Shown: positions 36,798 to 49,960 of the stretch, one piece after another | Position numbering within the stretch: the first letter of the stretch is position 1 | Layout of the letters: every line of letters begins with the position of its first letter | Notes under the pieces: model-generated | Databases searched by the model: none | What the model saw: only the letters and a program-made list of their open reading frames with translations | What the model was told of the DNA's origin: nothing | Assembly (NCBI RefSeq): GCF_037975245.1 | Contig: NC_092580.1 | Coordinates: 19,080,501-19,144,500 of the forward strand | Direction of reading: 5' to 3' | Origin: Apostichopus japonicus | Taxonomy: Eukaryota; Echinodermata; Holothuroidea; Aspidochirotida; Stichopodidae | Length of the DNA: 64,000 bases | Program-made: the position numbers and the translations under genes

Positions 36798-38460
36798 TCA
36801 AAAGTACCTCCAGACAGGGCAAATTTGTGTAAAAGTAAGTTGGCCTGATGTTTCAATCCTAGCAGGATCTTCTTCAAAGGCTAAATGACAAGTAACAGTA
36901 GGGACAAAAACATGCACAGAATACAGACAGGTTAATGAGCATGGTGAACACAACAAGATAGATGTAAGGGGATTAGTAGACAAGGGATCGAGAGAAGAAA
37001 GAAAGAAACCAACAGGGGGAGAGGAGAGGAAGGGGGGACAGAAGAAAAGTGAGTCATGTCCTTCCTGACTGTTGAGCCCATGTAGTTGAATGGTGTGAAT
37101 GCATTGCATCCACAGCCTCTCTCTGCTGCCTAAGGATTCAATCCCCTGTAGGGACATGTCGTTAATGGTATGGTTAGAAAGGTTAAAGTGTTCTTCAACT
37201 GGGGTTGGGGTCTCAGTCTTCATGGTGTTGACTGTGACCATAGAATCACTTCTTGAGGGTGGTTTTGGTTTTGCCAACATACTGGATACCGCAAACTCTA
37301 CAAGAGATCAGATAGATGACATAGTGGTTGTGCAAGTGATGTGACCCTTAGTCTTGTGTACTGTGTGAGTTGCATGCTGTGGCTGGTGATGGAATTGGAT
37401 TCAACAACCTGGTGGCTGTAGATGATGCATCTCGAAGTACGATCACATTTGAAAGTACTATGCTGAATGGGTGTAGGGTTAAAAGTTAGAGGTGGAACAG
37501 TAGCACGCACAAGAAGGTCTTGTAGGTTGCGTGGTCGTCTGTAGGCGATGATGGGTTTTTCAGGGACGGCTCTTTGGAGTCTATCTGAAGTGAGGAGAAT
37601 GTTGTGGTTGTTAGAGGTGATTTGCTGAAAGGAGGAAGATTTGGGTGGAAAGAAACAACCAGGGGGAGCTTGTTGTCGCAATCTTGTCCCTTTTTGTCCT
37701 TCACTGCCAAAGTAGATGATCTGGAAAGGGAGCTGACTCTCTGAATGGCTTCACGCACCCTTCTGGTACTACGGCCCCTGGCAGTGAGGTGTTTTTCCAA
37801 AGCATCTGTATGGCGAATGAAAGAGGAATTGTTAGAGCAAATGCGATGAAGACGAAGTGCTTGACTGTAGGCAATTCCAGACTTGCAGTGACAGGGATGG
37901 CAGCTTGAAGAATGGAGATACTGGTGTGTGTCTGTGGGTTTGGTGTATAAGTCTGTAGAGAGAGAACCGTGTTCCTTGCGAACAGTCACATCGAGAAAGT
38001 TAACTTGTTGGTGAGAGTAATCAGAGATGAATTTGATGGTGCTGTGGAAAGAATTTATGTGATTGATGAAGGTGAGCAGGCTATCCTCATCACTGGTCCA
38101 AACGTAGAAGATGTCATCAATGTACAGTAGCGCCACCAGAAAAGAGGACGGCACGGAGCTATACTGAGCATGCGTTCTTCAAGGCTAGACATAAACAGGC
38201 AAGCAAAGGAAGGAGCCATCCTGGTACACATGGCTGTTCCGTGTCTTTGAAGGTAATGCTTGTCCATGAACGTGAAGTTGTTTTTGGTGAGAACCTGTTA
38301 CATGAGAACTTTGATGTCAGAGATGGGTGGACAAAGGGTGGACCTTCTTAAACAGAGCTGCACACGTGGCTGCGATACCTTCAGCATGAGGGATGTTAGT
38401 GTAAAGAGAAGTGACGTCGAAAGTACCAATGATGGCTGATGTTTTAGCTTATTCTTGGGA
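36798..38460 (-). mobile_element. Decayed Penelope-like retroelement (RT + GIY-YIG)
   Basis: Reading the minus strand, reverse-transcriptase motifs appear in order but in shifted frames. FDVTSLYTNIPHAEG is at about 38420-38370, FMDKHYLQRHGTAM to 38267, and the catalytic YIDDIF at 38124-38107. Next come VNFLDVTV and LYTKPTDTHQYLH with the S-C-H-P motif typical of Penelope-like elements, and then RRPRNLQDLLVRA near 37540. A GIY-YIG endonuclease segment follows at about 37325-37250 (IYLISCRVCGIQYVGKTKTTL), broken by a stop. The 3' end carries the GATCTTCTTCAAAGGCTAA type sequence common in this class. Frameshifts and stops make it inactive. It lies between the IHO1-like and TEX36-like genes, probably in the IHO1-like 5' intron. 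Confidence 0.88.
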
Positions 38461-39269
38461 GAGGATATATTGTATTAATTAAGAAGAAAAAGTCATGCCA
38501 GCAATGCTGTCAGGCAAGGGCAGACCATCTAAACTTTAAGACCAATAATGCTCATTAAATATAAGTTAATTAATCAAAATATATCAAACGACAACCTTAA
38601 TAAGTTTGACCAGTCGGGAGTGGTAATCATTAACATTCTTAATCCTAACCAAAGCAACGTCCTCCCCGGTGTAAGTCCTAAAGTATTCTGTTGATTTAAC
38701 ATAAAACCTCAAGAATAATATCCCAAAGCTAACATTTACCGAAGCACAGTGAACTCCCTTAATGCATAATAACCACCAGCCCAGAATAGTATGATGGTGT
38801 AAGGTAAATTTGGGATAGTAAGGGCATTAACAATAATAACATTCTTTTAAAAGAAAATGGATGCTGACTTTCTCTCTGATTTCGCTCAGTGGTTTACTAG
38901 ATCTGCTATTTCAAGCTTCCAACAGAAGTAGGCCCTAGGTAAAATTATACTTGCAAATGTCAGGAGTCAAACTGCTTGAAGCAAGGAAAATTTTGAGAAT
39001 GTGTTGAATTTATTATCAGTCTATATATAGTTCTTAAGTGCTTAGCCCTCCCCGTGCCTCCCAGGTTGAAATGTCTGAAGACGACACTACATGTCACACA
39101 TTCTCCTTTACACAATACTAGCAACATAGGCAACGATACACCGAGCACACCAATAAACCATATTTCAAATACTGTAGCTATCTCGCAAACCTTAAATTAA
39201 GGATTTTCGGAGATAAAGTTTTATCCCGAATAGCAATAAGACTCAAGGAGAAAAGCTTGGCACTTCATG

Positions 39270-39631
39270 CAGTGGCGGAGCGTCCATACAGATTCGCCCC
39301 CCCTGACGGACTCAAATGGACTGCTGGCGCCCTTTTCAGCGTTTTACTACTTTATACTTATTCGCGATTATTGACTTGCGCTCTCATCTACCTATTGACA
39401 TTTGTCACAATTTGTTGGTGTAATTTTCTGACAAAATGGCGATGACACCTATTTATTTTTCGATTATCTGCAAATTAGCAAGGCCCGGAAAGGGTCACTT
39501 CCTGCAATCTTTACTCAAAAATTTTCTGTACGCTCCGCGCCAACCTGTGGTGGCGCTCCGCTTTGATAGTGTCGAAAGCGCCCCTACAGACCATTCTCAC
39601 CCCCCTGCCAATACCCCTAGCTCCGCCACTG
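39270..39631. mobile_element. hAT-like miniature element with 8-bp target duplication
   Basis: It starts CAGTGGCGGAGC (39270-39281) and ends GCTCCGCCACTG (39620-39631), a perfect 12-base inverted repeat. The 8-bp direct repeat ACTTCATG flanks it exactly (39262-39269 and 39632-39639). It is 362 bases long, noncoding, and shares GTACGCTCCGCGCCA with the 7770 element. The intact target duplication indicates a fairly recent insertion. Confidence 0.93.
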
Positions 39632-39639
39632 ACTTCATG

Positions 39640-41967
39640 CATTTCCTTTACCGTAACAACAGATAAGAAAATGATCATGAAAATGATGGGGAAACATGAA
39701 TAGCTTTGCAAGTGAAAATATATTTTAATTAGAATGAGCAGTGTGAATATATGGTTAGAATAAAACAGTCATACCATCAATTTAATCAACATAAAAAAAA
39801 AAATGGTCAAACTTCAGCTTTTTATTCAGGAATTTATTGACCCCATAAAGAACATAACCTGCCCTTCCCAATCCGGGCCCTCCACAGCCTATTATGAGCA
39901 ACTAACATGCGTTTTTCTACGAAAGCAAGAATAATAAATAGTAAGCCTATGCGCAATTTTAACCAAACTAAAGTTGCACCAGACCACGCTTGTTAATTAT
40001 TAGTTATAAACTCTAACTTAACTCAATCAATGGTAACAACTGAAATTATCTAGGGCCCTAGGCCTAGCCATAAAAATATATACAAGCTAGACTAGAGGCT
40101 AAGTGTAGTGTTAGACCTAGGCTACATGAAATACACATAACATAGCCTAGGCAGTAAGTTAATCATATGGGATACTAGTAGCATGGTGACTTCGAAGTTC
40201 GGACACTTAAGACTTAAAACACCCCAAAACTAAATCTTCTGGTATAAATCACCGGAAAATAAACTTCATATGGTGGGAGAATTGTGTTATAGTACGATAC
40301 ACGGCCAAACTTTCTTTCCTGCAAACTGTTTTCACGTTGTATTCCAAGAAGATTCTTCGTGATTGTGGAACTGGTATTTCTTTGCTAGAGTATTGCGAAG
40401 TTCGGGTACGCAACCCACAGTGTGGCGCTGGTGATAAAATTGGTGGCGCAGTTGCTTTTTCAGTAATTATAACAGACTTCATATATCTCGGTCATTTTAT
40501 TGACTAATATGTAAGTATTTTCTTGCACACGGGCCATTTTGGAGAGAAACTAACTGTAGCTTCGTACTTTTTGGTGAAATTTGGCTCTTCCTGTAAGTTG
40601 TCATGGTAAAATCGTGTATTTCTTAGGGTGTCCGAACTTCACAGTATGCCAAACTTTGCACTACTGACTATACTAGCAACGTTAGTTACATAAGGTCAGC
40701 CTTATCCTAACTCAGTAACAACTTAGACTGCTCGGACGGCCCTATCCTATTCATACAGGCCTAGGCCTAGGTTAGGCTATTATTAATATTAGTTAGTATT
40801 ATTAAACTTAGCCATAACTAATTTCTAATAACTATTTCACTTGGGCTAATATACATGCAGCAAGTTTGCGCCAGATACCTTATGTTATATTATGCCTAAG
40901 CACAGGTCTTGAAAGTTCGGCTACTAAACACTTTAGGAACACGTTTCTCGAGTCAGCATGATGAGTGCTTATATTAATCGTACCGTTTTGTAATTTTCTA
41001 GTTATTTATGTGCACGGCACTTTGTACACTTCTCCACGCTGAGCGCGGCAAGTATATAGTCTATAACGCAGACGACTCTCGCTCGCAGCCGCGCCTTGCG
41101 AATTTTACAGACTTTAAAGTTGCCCGCCGCTTTAACTACGGTAGCCTATTAAGTCCATAGATATCTGAGTAAGGTTAGCCTCTGCAGAAAATCCTGGTAA
41201 GATCGAAACACGGCCCTCAAACTTTTAAATATGGTTACTTGTAGCAGTATTGCCACTTTGGAGGTACTATATAAGGCGTAGCTTTTAACAGGGGATGTGC
41301 TCCCCCCCCACCTTCCCCTGAATGTACAGGCTTTCTACTCTTCTAAATTTAAAACACAGAATGGCATCTAGGTCAAAACATTCAAATATGTTGATGACAA
41401 ACGATGGGATGATTTTTTATGTATGACATTTCATAATGCCAATATAATAACATTCACGTTAATACAAGCGAGAGTTTGCTTATTCGAAGGAGTTTACTTA
41501 ACGTTACTGAATAAATGCTATATGTTTGTGGAATGGGAGTTAACCAATTTTCAGACTGATATTTCTGAGCTTCCGTAGATACAGGCATCTCACCTTTATC
41601 TCCGTTGCCATAGTGAAGCGTTCCCTGTAGGCTATGTATAGAGCACCTGTTCCACTTTCACTACATGTACACAGAATGCATGAGATATACCGTTTAATTG
41701 TTGTTTACATTTATTTGTATAGCGTGTATGGTTAGCAACGAATGTGATCAGTTTGTGTACAATGTATTGTTCTGTTATTGATACTACCATTACTACGCCT
41801 ACAATTAATTCCACACTTTCAAAGTTAGTGTCGAGGGAAAATCTTTCGGGAATTACATATATCGTTGCATATTTTCACCGATAGGATACGTCTTTGTGGC
41901 ATAAGCCGAACAGTATAATAATAAACCAAGGTAACAGAAAGGCATTTAGTAACGTAAAGTTAGTATC
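39640..41967. other. Intergenic/promoter region between divergent IHO1-like and TEX36-like genes
   Basis: No coding exon is recognised. The region holds an inverted-repeat pair (see 40194-40644), many AGGCCTAGG words and a short GC-rich segment near 41035-41100 with several CpGs, which could be part of a promoter. Confidence 0.4.
40194..40644. repeat. Inverted repeat pair around GAAGTTCGGACAC
   Basis: GAAGTTCGGACAC at 40194-40206 and its reverse complement GTGTCCGAACTTC at about 40629-40641 are 450 bases apart; CTAAGA/TTAAGA words extend the match inward. A third related word, GAAGTTCGGGTACG, lies between them. This could be a small DNA transposon, but no target duplication is evident. Confidence 0.4.
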
Positions 41968-44435
41968 ATGGGAGGACAATCCCAAGGCAATTGGGTAAGT
42001 AAAACTCATAATCGAGTAACTTAGGCCTAGGCCACAAGCTGGGCCAAGGTATGGTATAGCGCTCGGACCATAGGCCAAACTCTAGGTTATGGCATAATGT
42101 ACACGTACTATTTTTTCAAAAGTATTTTTATTATTGATAACATTTTGGAAGTGTGAGAGCATTAATTATTTTGTCACTCTAATAAGACCAAACTGTTTAT
42201 TCAGTTCTCATATTCTCTTTCACTGAGCAATAACCTTTTTTACATATTGTATATAGGGTATTTGTATTTTTATATCTTTAGGCAATGCAGACCTTCGGGT
42301 TACAGGAATTTAGTTCCTTTTGCTTGTCCTGATCCTCGTTCTGTTTGTACTTGTTTTTGTTGTTATATATTTGATGTTATTGGATCAGAAATATAATGAA
42401 ATAATAAAATTCTCAGTCAAGGCAGGGACAAACCTCAATCATGGAGAATTTTCAGAACAGGGGACGTAGTTCAGCCTCATGAAATTTTAAGTAATAATAT
42501 TGTGACCCTTATAGGACTTATGTGCGGTGCAGTCAGTAGGCTATGCTGCAGTGCATAACTTGAAGAGTCAGATGAAATTAATATTTCTCTGGCTTAACAT
42601 TGAGCCCACTATACTGTATGTTTTGGGGTAGTAGTGATTACATCTTGAAGCTACATTTTCTTTGACAGTTTTCCAGTGGATACTATGGCCATTTTCGCAG
42701 TAAATCAAGAAGTGACTTTACAAATCGATACAGACAAGAATCTAAACCATTTCCACCACAAAAGTTTGTGAGGCAGATACAGGTATGTAAAAAAAGAAAA
42801 GGGTAACAGTCAAGTATCAATAACATATAAATAAGGAAATTAGCCTAAATCTTGCAGTTGCGTAGTAAACTTTCACCAGACGAGGAAGATATATATTTTT
42901 TCTTTGTTTTAAAGGTACGTATTTTCCTGATTATATACAACAGATAATGGCCAATATGTATGCATATATTGTACAGTGTTATAACAAGTTGTCATGTTAT
43001 AGTCTTTCTTCGTGGTAAATTATTTCCAGTTTATATGATTGCTACACACTGATCTACAATGCAGCATACAGTTGTATATACTGCTGCATATTTTTTACTT
43101 ATTTACAAAATCATGAGTATCATTTAGTGTGTTATTTCAACTTAAGTAAATGTACAACAATTGTTTTTCAATTGGGAGAAGACGTCAGTACCAAATGACT
43201 CTATTTATGAATGTAAATATGTGAAGCTACAGAGTACAGTATGCAATATGCTCATAGACCAGAGTACAGTATGCAATATGCTCATAGACCATTTAACTAC
43301 TGGTACAGTAATTATACAAAGTTCTGCATATGTTCAGTTTTTAAAATTTTAAATGATTTTCTCTTGCTGTGTTACAATTATAATAATTTTAATTCTTCAA
43401 CAGGATCGGCCATCTCAGCACAATTTTTCTCACCATGATAATAGGTTTTCGTTCCTCAACACAGTGACGTCATTTCAAGACGTAAGTTACATTTCTCTCA
43501 AGTGATTTCAGTTGAACTACTTTAAAGGGACAAAAAAAAATAAGATTAATATGATCATGTAGAAATACTAACTTCCTATGGTTAAGTTAGAACTTGTGTC
43601 AGAAACTTGTTATCAAACTGTAATAAAAAAAAAATCTAAATGCGTAATGGATAATTCATATTTTTCAGACAACTGTTATATTCCACCTTCTGTAGTCTTT
43701 TAATACAAAACAAAAAATGTTCAGTGAACAATTTGTGGCCTTATTTATTATTGTTTAAACAGTCCAGTTTTACCAAGTGTGCTTTTATTTTCACAGGGGC
43801 TTGGTAAGAAGAAAGTCAGTAACAGAAACTCCAGTAAATTTAGACCTGATTTCATATCGTGGGTACCTCATGCCAAAGAGATCAACAGCTCTGGTCCGCT
43901 GGTATCCATCTACAGGGAAACTCATAAAGGTAATGATACGTCAGCTCTTTCACAAACACTCACCGAAAGTGTAAAGAGGTACAACACAACTCCGACACGT
44001 GAACATAAAGTAATCAGTCTGCAGTCACCTTATACTGATCCAGATGATTATGACACTTCACCTCTTGAAACAACCTATCGCGTAACTCATCAACATTCAC
44101 AACCTAATCCCTGCATGAACACCAATATGAACACGGGGTTGGTAGAGAGCGACCAGATTCCGACGGAAGTGACAAACCGCTATATTAATCCAAAAGTCGC
44201 CTCAATTTACGACGTCCCTCGTAGACTCACTCGACGATCTAGAGTTTCTTCTGCTCCTGTCACGAGATCCAGCGTGGCCCAGTGCATGGTTTGGCATGAC
44301 TGCGAGAATGAGATACTACCTGCAGTTGTGCTGAGACCGAAGACAGCGATGGCTGCTTTACCTCCTATGGGCGACACACTCAATGAGCGGGAGGGTCGGC
44401 CAGTGCAAGAAATCATCGCTGCAGATGAAGGCTGA
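41968..44435 (+). CDS. TEX36: TEX36-like protein (HDNR family)
   Basis: Four exons join without a break: 41968-41994 (MGGQSQGNW), 42669-42782, 43404-43481 and 43797-44435, all in phase 0, giving 285 residues. For exon 2 the acceptor TTCTTTGACAG must be used; the nearer CCAG four codons on puts the frame out. Exon 3 contains NFSHHDNRFSF, the H-D-N-R motif that names the family. Exon 4 opens with GLGKKKVSN and then a phenylalanine/tryptophan segment (FRPDFISW). This order, W-F near the start, HDNR, GLGKK, F-x-x-W, matches TEX36, a testis-expressed protein of poorly known function. The C-terminal 150 residues are longer than in mammals as I remember them and show no other domain. It is divergent from the IHO1-like gene. 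Confidence 0.85.
43231..43290. repeat. 30-bp perfect tandem duplication
   Basis: A 30-base unit beginning AGAGTACAGTATGCAATATG is present twice, without mismatch, in intron 2 of the TEX36-like gene. Confidence 0.95.
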
Positions 44436-47400
44436 GATAACGTCAGCTAAGTAACTAACTTATAATGATGAATGCCTCGTAAACACACCCTGGGTGTACA
44501 GTACAACACACCTAGTGATGTGTCACTTTCAAATTGGTCTGCAGCCTTGAGTTGTTTACAACCACCCTATAGAGTGGAATCTTTAATTCAATGTTATTGA
44601 TCAATTAACAAACACCTCATTAATGTGATTAACTGTAGTAATGAGTATCCCATTTCATGCCCAAGTCAGAGGACAAAATATTTCACGTCAAATACTTCAC
44701 TGGAGTGCATTAACAAAATATAATGTGTGCCCTCTGTGGGAATTTATTTTTTAGCAATGCTGCAGACTGCCCCTAACTATATATGATATCGTATAGCCAT
44801 GAGTCTAACATAGATCTAGACATTAGCTCAATAAGAAAGTACAATTTACATGTGCAAGTTTGAGTACATTCACCTTTAACAGTGATCTGTCCTCCATATG
44901 AAATATTCTAATATTTTATTATCATGTTGAAATTTTAGAACATCTTGACGTATTATAACTAATGTCATGTTTTCACGTTAGCATAGATTGGTTAAAAGGG
45001 AAAGTTTATTGCAGGTTCTGTGGGTTTAGCATCAACCAATGTCGAGCTTCATTGGTATCTGATAGTAAGTAGTCTATCATGTAATTAAACATATTTATGT
45101 ATTAATATCCTGTTGTGAATGTACAACAAAACTATCCAGACATGCCTTGACCAGAGGTCGTTCAGATGTCAAAAAAAGTCTGGATGAAGAAAGTTCCTAC
45201 GTTGAGCATGGCTTGTCTTTTACAGTAGGGTCCATTAATAGCATCATGTAGTTTATAATGTCCAGTATTGTACAATAATGTGCCTACATTCATACTGCAG
45301 CTTATGTATTGAGAAATTCTATAAACAGTGATATTTGTCTGCGATGACAAAATATTTTTTATTGGTGTTTTATTAAGAAAGTTGAAGTAATGGATACTAG
45401 CAATGCTGTGTGATAAAATTATCAAATGGTTGGATTTTGGTTCAAGATAATCCAGAATCTGGATGAGAAAGGTCTGGATTATCCATGTTTTACCGATTGG
45501 ATATTGACAATATTGATTAAAAATACAAGCTATGATATCTACTGTAAAATAGACACTTTCATAAGTTTATAATGTATTTTAAGTATGTAATGTAATGCAT
45601 TTTTTAAGTGATGCTCAAACAACAAGTCTGAAAGTATCTACTTTCAACAATCTTACTATTGAAGACAAAAGCACAGCAGATGAATCATACTGAAAGCCTT
45701 ACCTTCTGCCATGAATATTTTTTAATTAAGTCTGGAATTTGTTTTGTTTACCATTAAGAAGCTGTTTAACTTTAAGAAAACATTAATCAGAATAAACTTT
45801 AAAATACTGTAAGTACTACCAAAAGCTTCCTATCAAATAAACTGAAATTAACTTATCCAGATATCTTCCATAACATTGCCCAGATTGTTCACAACTGAGT
45901 TACAATTGTCCAATGTTCTTAACTATAGATTTTATTTTATGTAATGTCATGAGCTTTTATGTGACTTTGAAATAACAAAAGACTCCCTCCAAGGTCTAAA
46001 TATTTCCATCTATGTATAATGTTAGTGTTAATAAAGTATTGCAGAAACTGAACACATGGCAGATTCACGAAACATTTTCTGAGAGAGTGAATTGATTTAA
46101 TTCTATAACATTTAAAATTCAATTAGGAACTTCAGATAAATTTACAATATTATGTTTATCTCCAGAATGTATTTTGGAAAGGTGTGTAAAGATGAGCGCT
46201 TTAACAATCTGTTCCATTCAATCATGTTTTCCATTATTTAGAACTGAATGTGAAATACAGCTATGTATTTCATTCCACTTATTCTTTTACTTTTTTATTA
46301 AGCTACAGGAACTACTTGTATATATACTATTTTTCGGTTCCTTTGATCAATATTAAATACGAAAGTGTGCAATCTATTTACCTGCTTGTTTGGTCATTTA
46401 TTAGTAATTGCTTGTCCATGATAACTGTTATAAAAATTGAAGAAACACTGCTAGCTTATTTGCATTTACTAGCTAATTTTGACACTTCAGTTTGTAGAAG
46501 AAAAAGAAATGCTAAAACAAATGTAAAGAAGGCTAAAACGAATGACAGATAATTTGTTTTAATTACATGAAAAAAAAAAAGACTAGGGCAACAAATATTA
46601 GGAAAGTCCTTTGCTAATTTTCAAAATATATATGAATGGGTTGTAAGGTTGACTACAAAACTGATACTTTTGGAGTCACTTATACCAGTAATATGTTCGA
46701 AGCAACTTTTTGTCAACAAATTTAGACAAAACTACCAACTCTGACCAACTCAAACTGAGGTTGGAATTGATTTAACTAGGAAAGGTTCCTAGATTAAATG
46801 AAGGACAATGAGAAAATAATTAAATGATTCCACTTAATTTTTCAAAACTTTGTCTCCCAGACACTTTGAATCACTGATAATAGGTAAAATTATAATTTGT
46901 TTATAATTATAGTTCATTAATTGAAATGAAATCTAACTACCCAAGCTTATGAACTACATTGCTTTATGATCTTTGTATCACAGATTTATCAAAATCACCT
47001 AAAAACAATTAAAAAAAAATAAAATTAAGATCAGTCCTGTGAATTTGAAAGAATAGTCTGCCTCGATAAACATCTATATTTTCATGTTTCAACATTCACA
47101 AACAACATCAAATAGTTCATAGAGAAACATGCAAAATTTTGAAGTAGAAAAATTGATGCACCCTTAATAGGAAAGAACAGCTAACAACAACAGAATTTAC
47201 CACTACTAACAAAAATCAACACAGTTCATAATTATTGTTGACCAAAATAAAAATGAAAAATAAATAAATGTTTTTAATAAACTCATGTTCAACACAGATA
47301 TAGTGTAATCTTTACGTAGCCATAAGAAAGCAAAAAATAAAATAAACAAATAAAAGCAGACAACTATATTGCAGTGATATTTCAAACTTCTGGATTGATC

Positions 47401-48618
47401 TCCATGGAGACTACAAGCTGTAACAACATATTTAAGTTGCTAAGTTGCATAACTTAACTATGGATCCTGATTATTTCTAATGAAGCAAAACTTTCCTGAG
47501 GTAGGTTTGACTCTGCAGTTACCATGGCTACCAAAATGTGACATTATTTCTCTATAATTCCATTTTGTTAAGAAAGAAAGGAAAAAAGCATGAATAACTT
47601 AAGGAAAACCAGGTAGAATCCTACAAAGGAAGCACTGCATGGCCTTGATTATAAACAACTATTTTATTGTTCAAAGGCTATAAATAAAGCTAAACTAAAT
47701 ATATATTGCAGGTAAAGTTACTCTGTTGTCAAGGACAAATATTCATGCAACATAATGTGTTATGAAGCAGTATGATATTGTATAATGTATTTCATGACAT
47801 ATTATCTTCAGTCGTTTACATATTTGAAGGATGTGCTTCTTGTGACACTGTAAAACCACACAGAAACTTGTACGACTCACAATCTCGACTAGTGATGTTA
47901 CTATACAAATCAACACATTTATAACAACATAAAGTATATTATGTATCAAATAATATTGTGTCACTATTGCCTAAACACATAGCATTTCAATTAAGTATTG
48001 AAATATCTTGTAATTTCAAGGTTACATATTATAAATATTTCCTTCCATGGAAGAAAGAGCCTCCATAACATTTGCAGGATTAAAGCCATGTTCTGTATTT
48101 GTGTATGGACTTTGAAAACAGCAAATGTCACATTTTACAATTTAAATATGTATAATTGCACTAAACACAAACCCTTGGTGTCCCTTGTTTCATTAGGGTC
48201 ATTTCATCCCACAACAACATGAGAAAAACAAAGACAAATGTTACCATGAACTGCTATTAAATAGGTTCTCACCATACAAATGGAACAAGAAGTCAAACAA
48301 TTGTTTGCACTTCATATGAAAATTTATCTGGAAAGGAATCTGCAAGGCTGTTTGCACTCACATCTAGATCTATCCATGAAATGATCCTCTGTTGATATCA
48401 AACGACCATTCACTCCACTAAAAGACACAAAAAGAGTTCTTACACCTACTAAAGTGCATCCGCACATCACATCCAAAGCTTCCCCCCCCCCTTCTTTTTG
48501 AATTGTTGTGTTTAAAAGATTACAGATTTTGATCTCTGGTGACCTCACATGACTTTTGACCTCTATGAAATACAAGAGAGTTCTTGTACTCATTAAGATG
48601 GATCCACATATTAATTAT
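44436..48618. other. Long intergenic region, no gene seen
   Basis: AT-rich sequence after the TEX36-like stop. Many short open frames, none with splice context or recognisable content. No clear AATAAA close to the TEX36-like stop was found, so its 3' UTR end is unplaced. A C-run with mild pyrimidine bias occurs near 48480. Confidence 0.5.
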
Positions 48619-49246
48619 TAGTGTTGCGCCGATATCACCAATATCGGTTTTGGCCGATATCCGATATTATCATCCCAATATCGGTCCGATACCGATATTT
48701 TTTAACAGTCAAAATAAACTGGACGCAGTAAATGTGAGCCTTTTTAAATTTATCAGTTTCGTGACAATTTAAATAAAAAAAGTTGTCAGTATTTTGTGTT
48801 CGCAGGAAATTGAACAAGGTTTTCCAACACTGCTGAACTGTGCAGTTATACATCATGTTCAAGGTTTTCACGGCCTTTGAGAAAATGAATGGTTAGTACA
48901 GTGTGTATATGCTGCACTAATGCTGTGTGTAGGCCAAGGTTCACGAAGGTCATTGGTTATATTCGCGCGCCGTAGACATGTTTTTAGAGGTTACGGAGGG
49001 TCAGCTTTCCATGGATATTAATCGAAAATGAATCTGAGTTTAACTGACGCTAAAGAAATGGATCGTCTTAGGCAGATTAACAGATCATTGCAAGTATAAA
49101 GAAGTAGCACTGCTGTTAAAAAGAAAAGTTCAATATCGGTTTGCTGTTATCGGCAATTAGGCAAAATTTTACCGATACCGATATGCTGCCGATATTGCAA
49201 ATATCGGCCGATACCGATATTGAAAACGATTATCGTAGCAACACTA
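48619..49246. mobile_element. hAT-like element rich in CCGATATCGG words
   Basis: Termini TAGTGTTGC (48619-48627) and GCAACACTA (49238-49246) are inverted and flanked by a perfect 8-bp direct repeat, TTAATTAT (48611-48618 and 49247-49254). Each subterminal region is packed with ATATCGG/CCGATA words in both orientations (about 48635-48705 and 49130-49225), a layout expected of transposase-binding subterminal repeats. It is 628 bases long and has no intact transposase frame. Confidence 0.88.
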
Positions 49247-49849
49247 TTAATTATGACATTAATCTTTGATGTACACACACACACCTGTATACATTATATA
49301 ATACTAACAATAATAACAATATCACTATTGCCTTCAGTGAGGAATTAAAAGTAGTAAAGCAGTGGCTAAATACTAAACAGCGTAACCACTAACTTTCTTT
49401 TAGCCTTTCATATGACAATGTGGTTAGATGAGTCTATACCTACATTTTTCTGCAGTGTAGGCTTTTACTAAATGTTGCTATTAGTTTGAAATCAAGCAAG
49501 GCTTTCTAATGATTGTATGAAACATCTAATGTGATGCTAATACAGACAAACGGTTAAGTTACATATTCAACACAACTGCTTTCTTCAAGTACCACTAAGT
49601 AAGCTTAGAGGGTCACCAATTATAAGCATTAAGGGAAGGATTGCATGCTTTAAGCATTAAGATAATGGTCACCTGCTTTAAACAGTAGGCAAAGAGTCAG
49701 CTGCAATGTGCAGAAAAGTATGTAAATTATAGAAGTAAATGAAATTGTTAAGTATCCCACAAGGTACACATTCTTTGAATGTTAGGATTGAGATAGGAAG
49801 AGAGCAAAAATATGGTAAATGAAATATGTGAATGTTCTACAAGGTCCAT

Positions 49850-49855
49850 TTTATT
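49850..49855 (-). terminator. Polyadenylation signal for QNG1
   Basis: TTTATT on the plus strand reads AATAAA on the minus strand, about 106 bases after the QNG1 stop codon. Confidence 0.55.
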
Positions 49856-49960
49856 TGACAGGTAGCATTGTGAAAACGTTCATGCTTCCAGAACAACTTT
49901 TCCTCCAATGGACCCATGCACCATATCATTGAGCTGTGTGTCATGGTTGTAACAGCCTTA

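Noticed and set aside
42677-42782. TEX36-like exon 2 starting after CCAG at 42676
   Set aside because: With the first exon this acceptor leads to a stop within nine codons; the acceptor at 42668 keeps the frame open.
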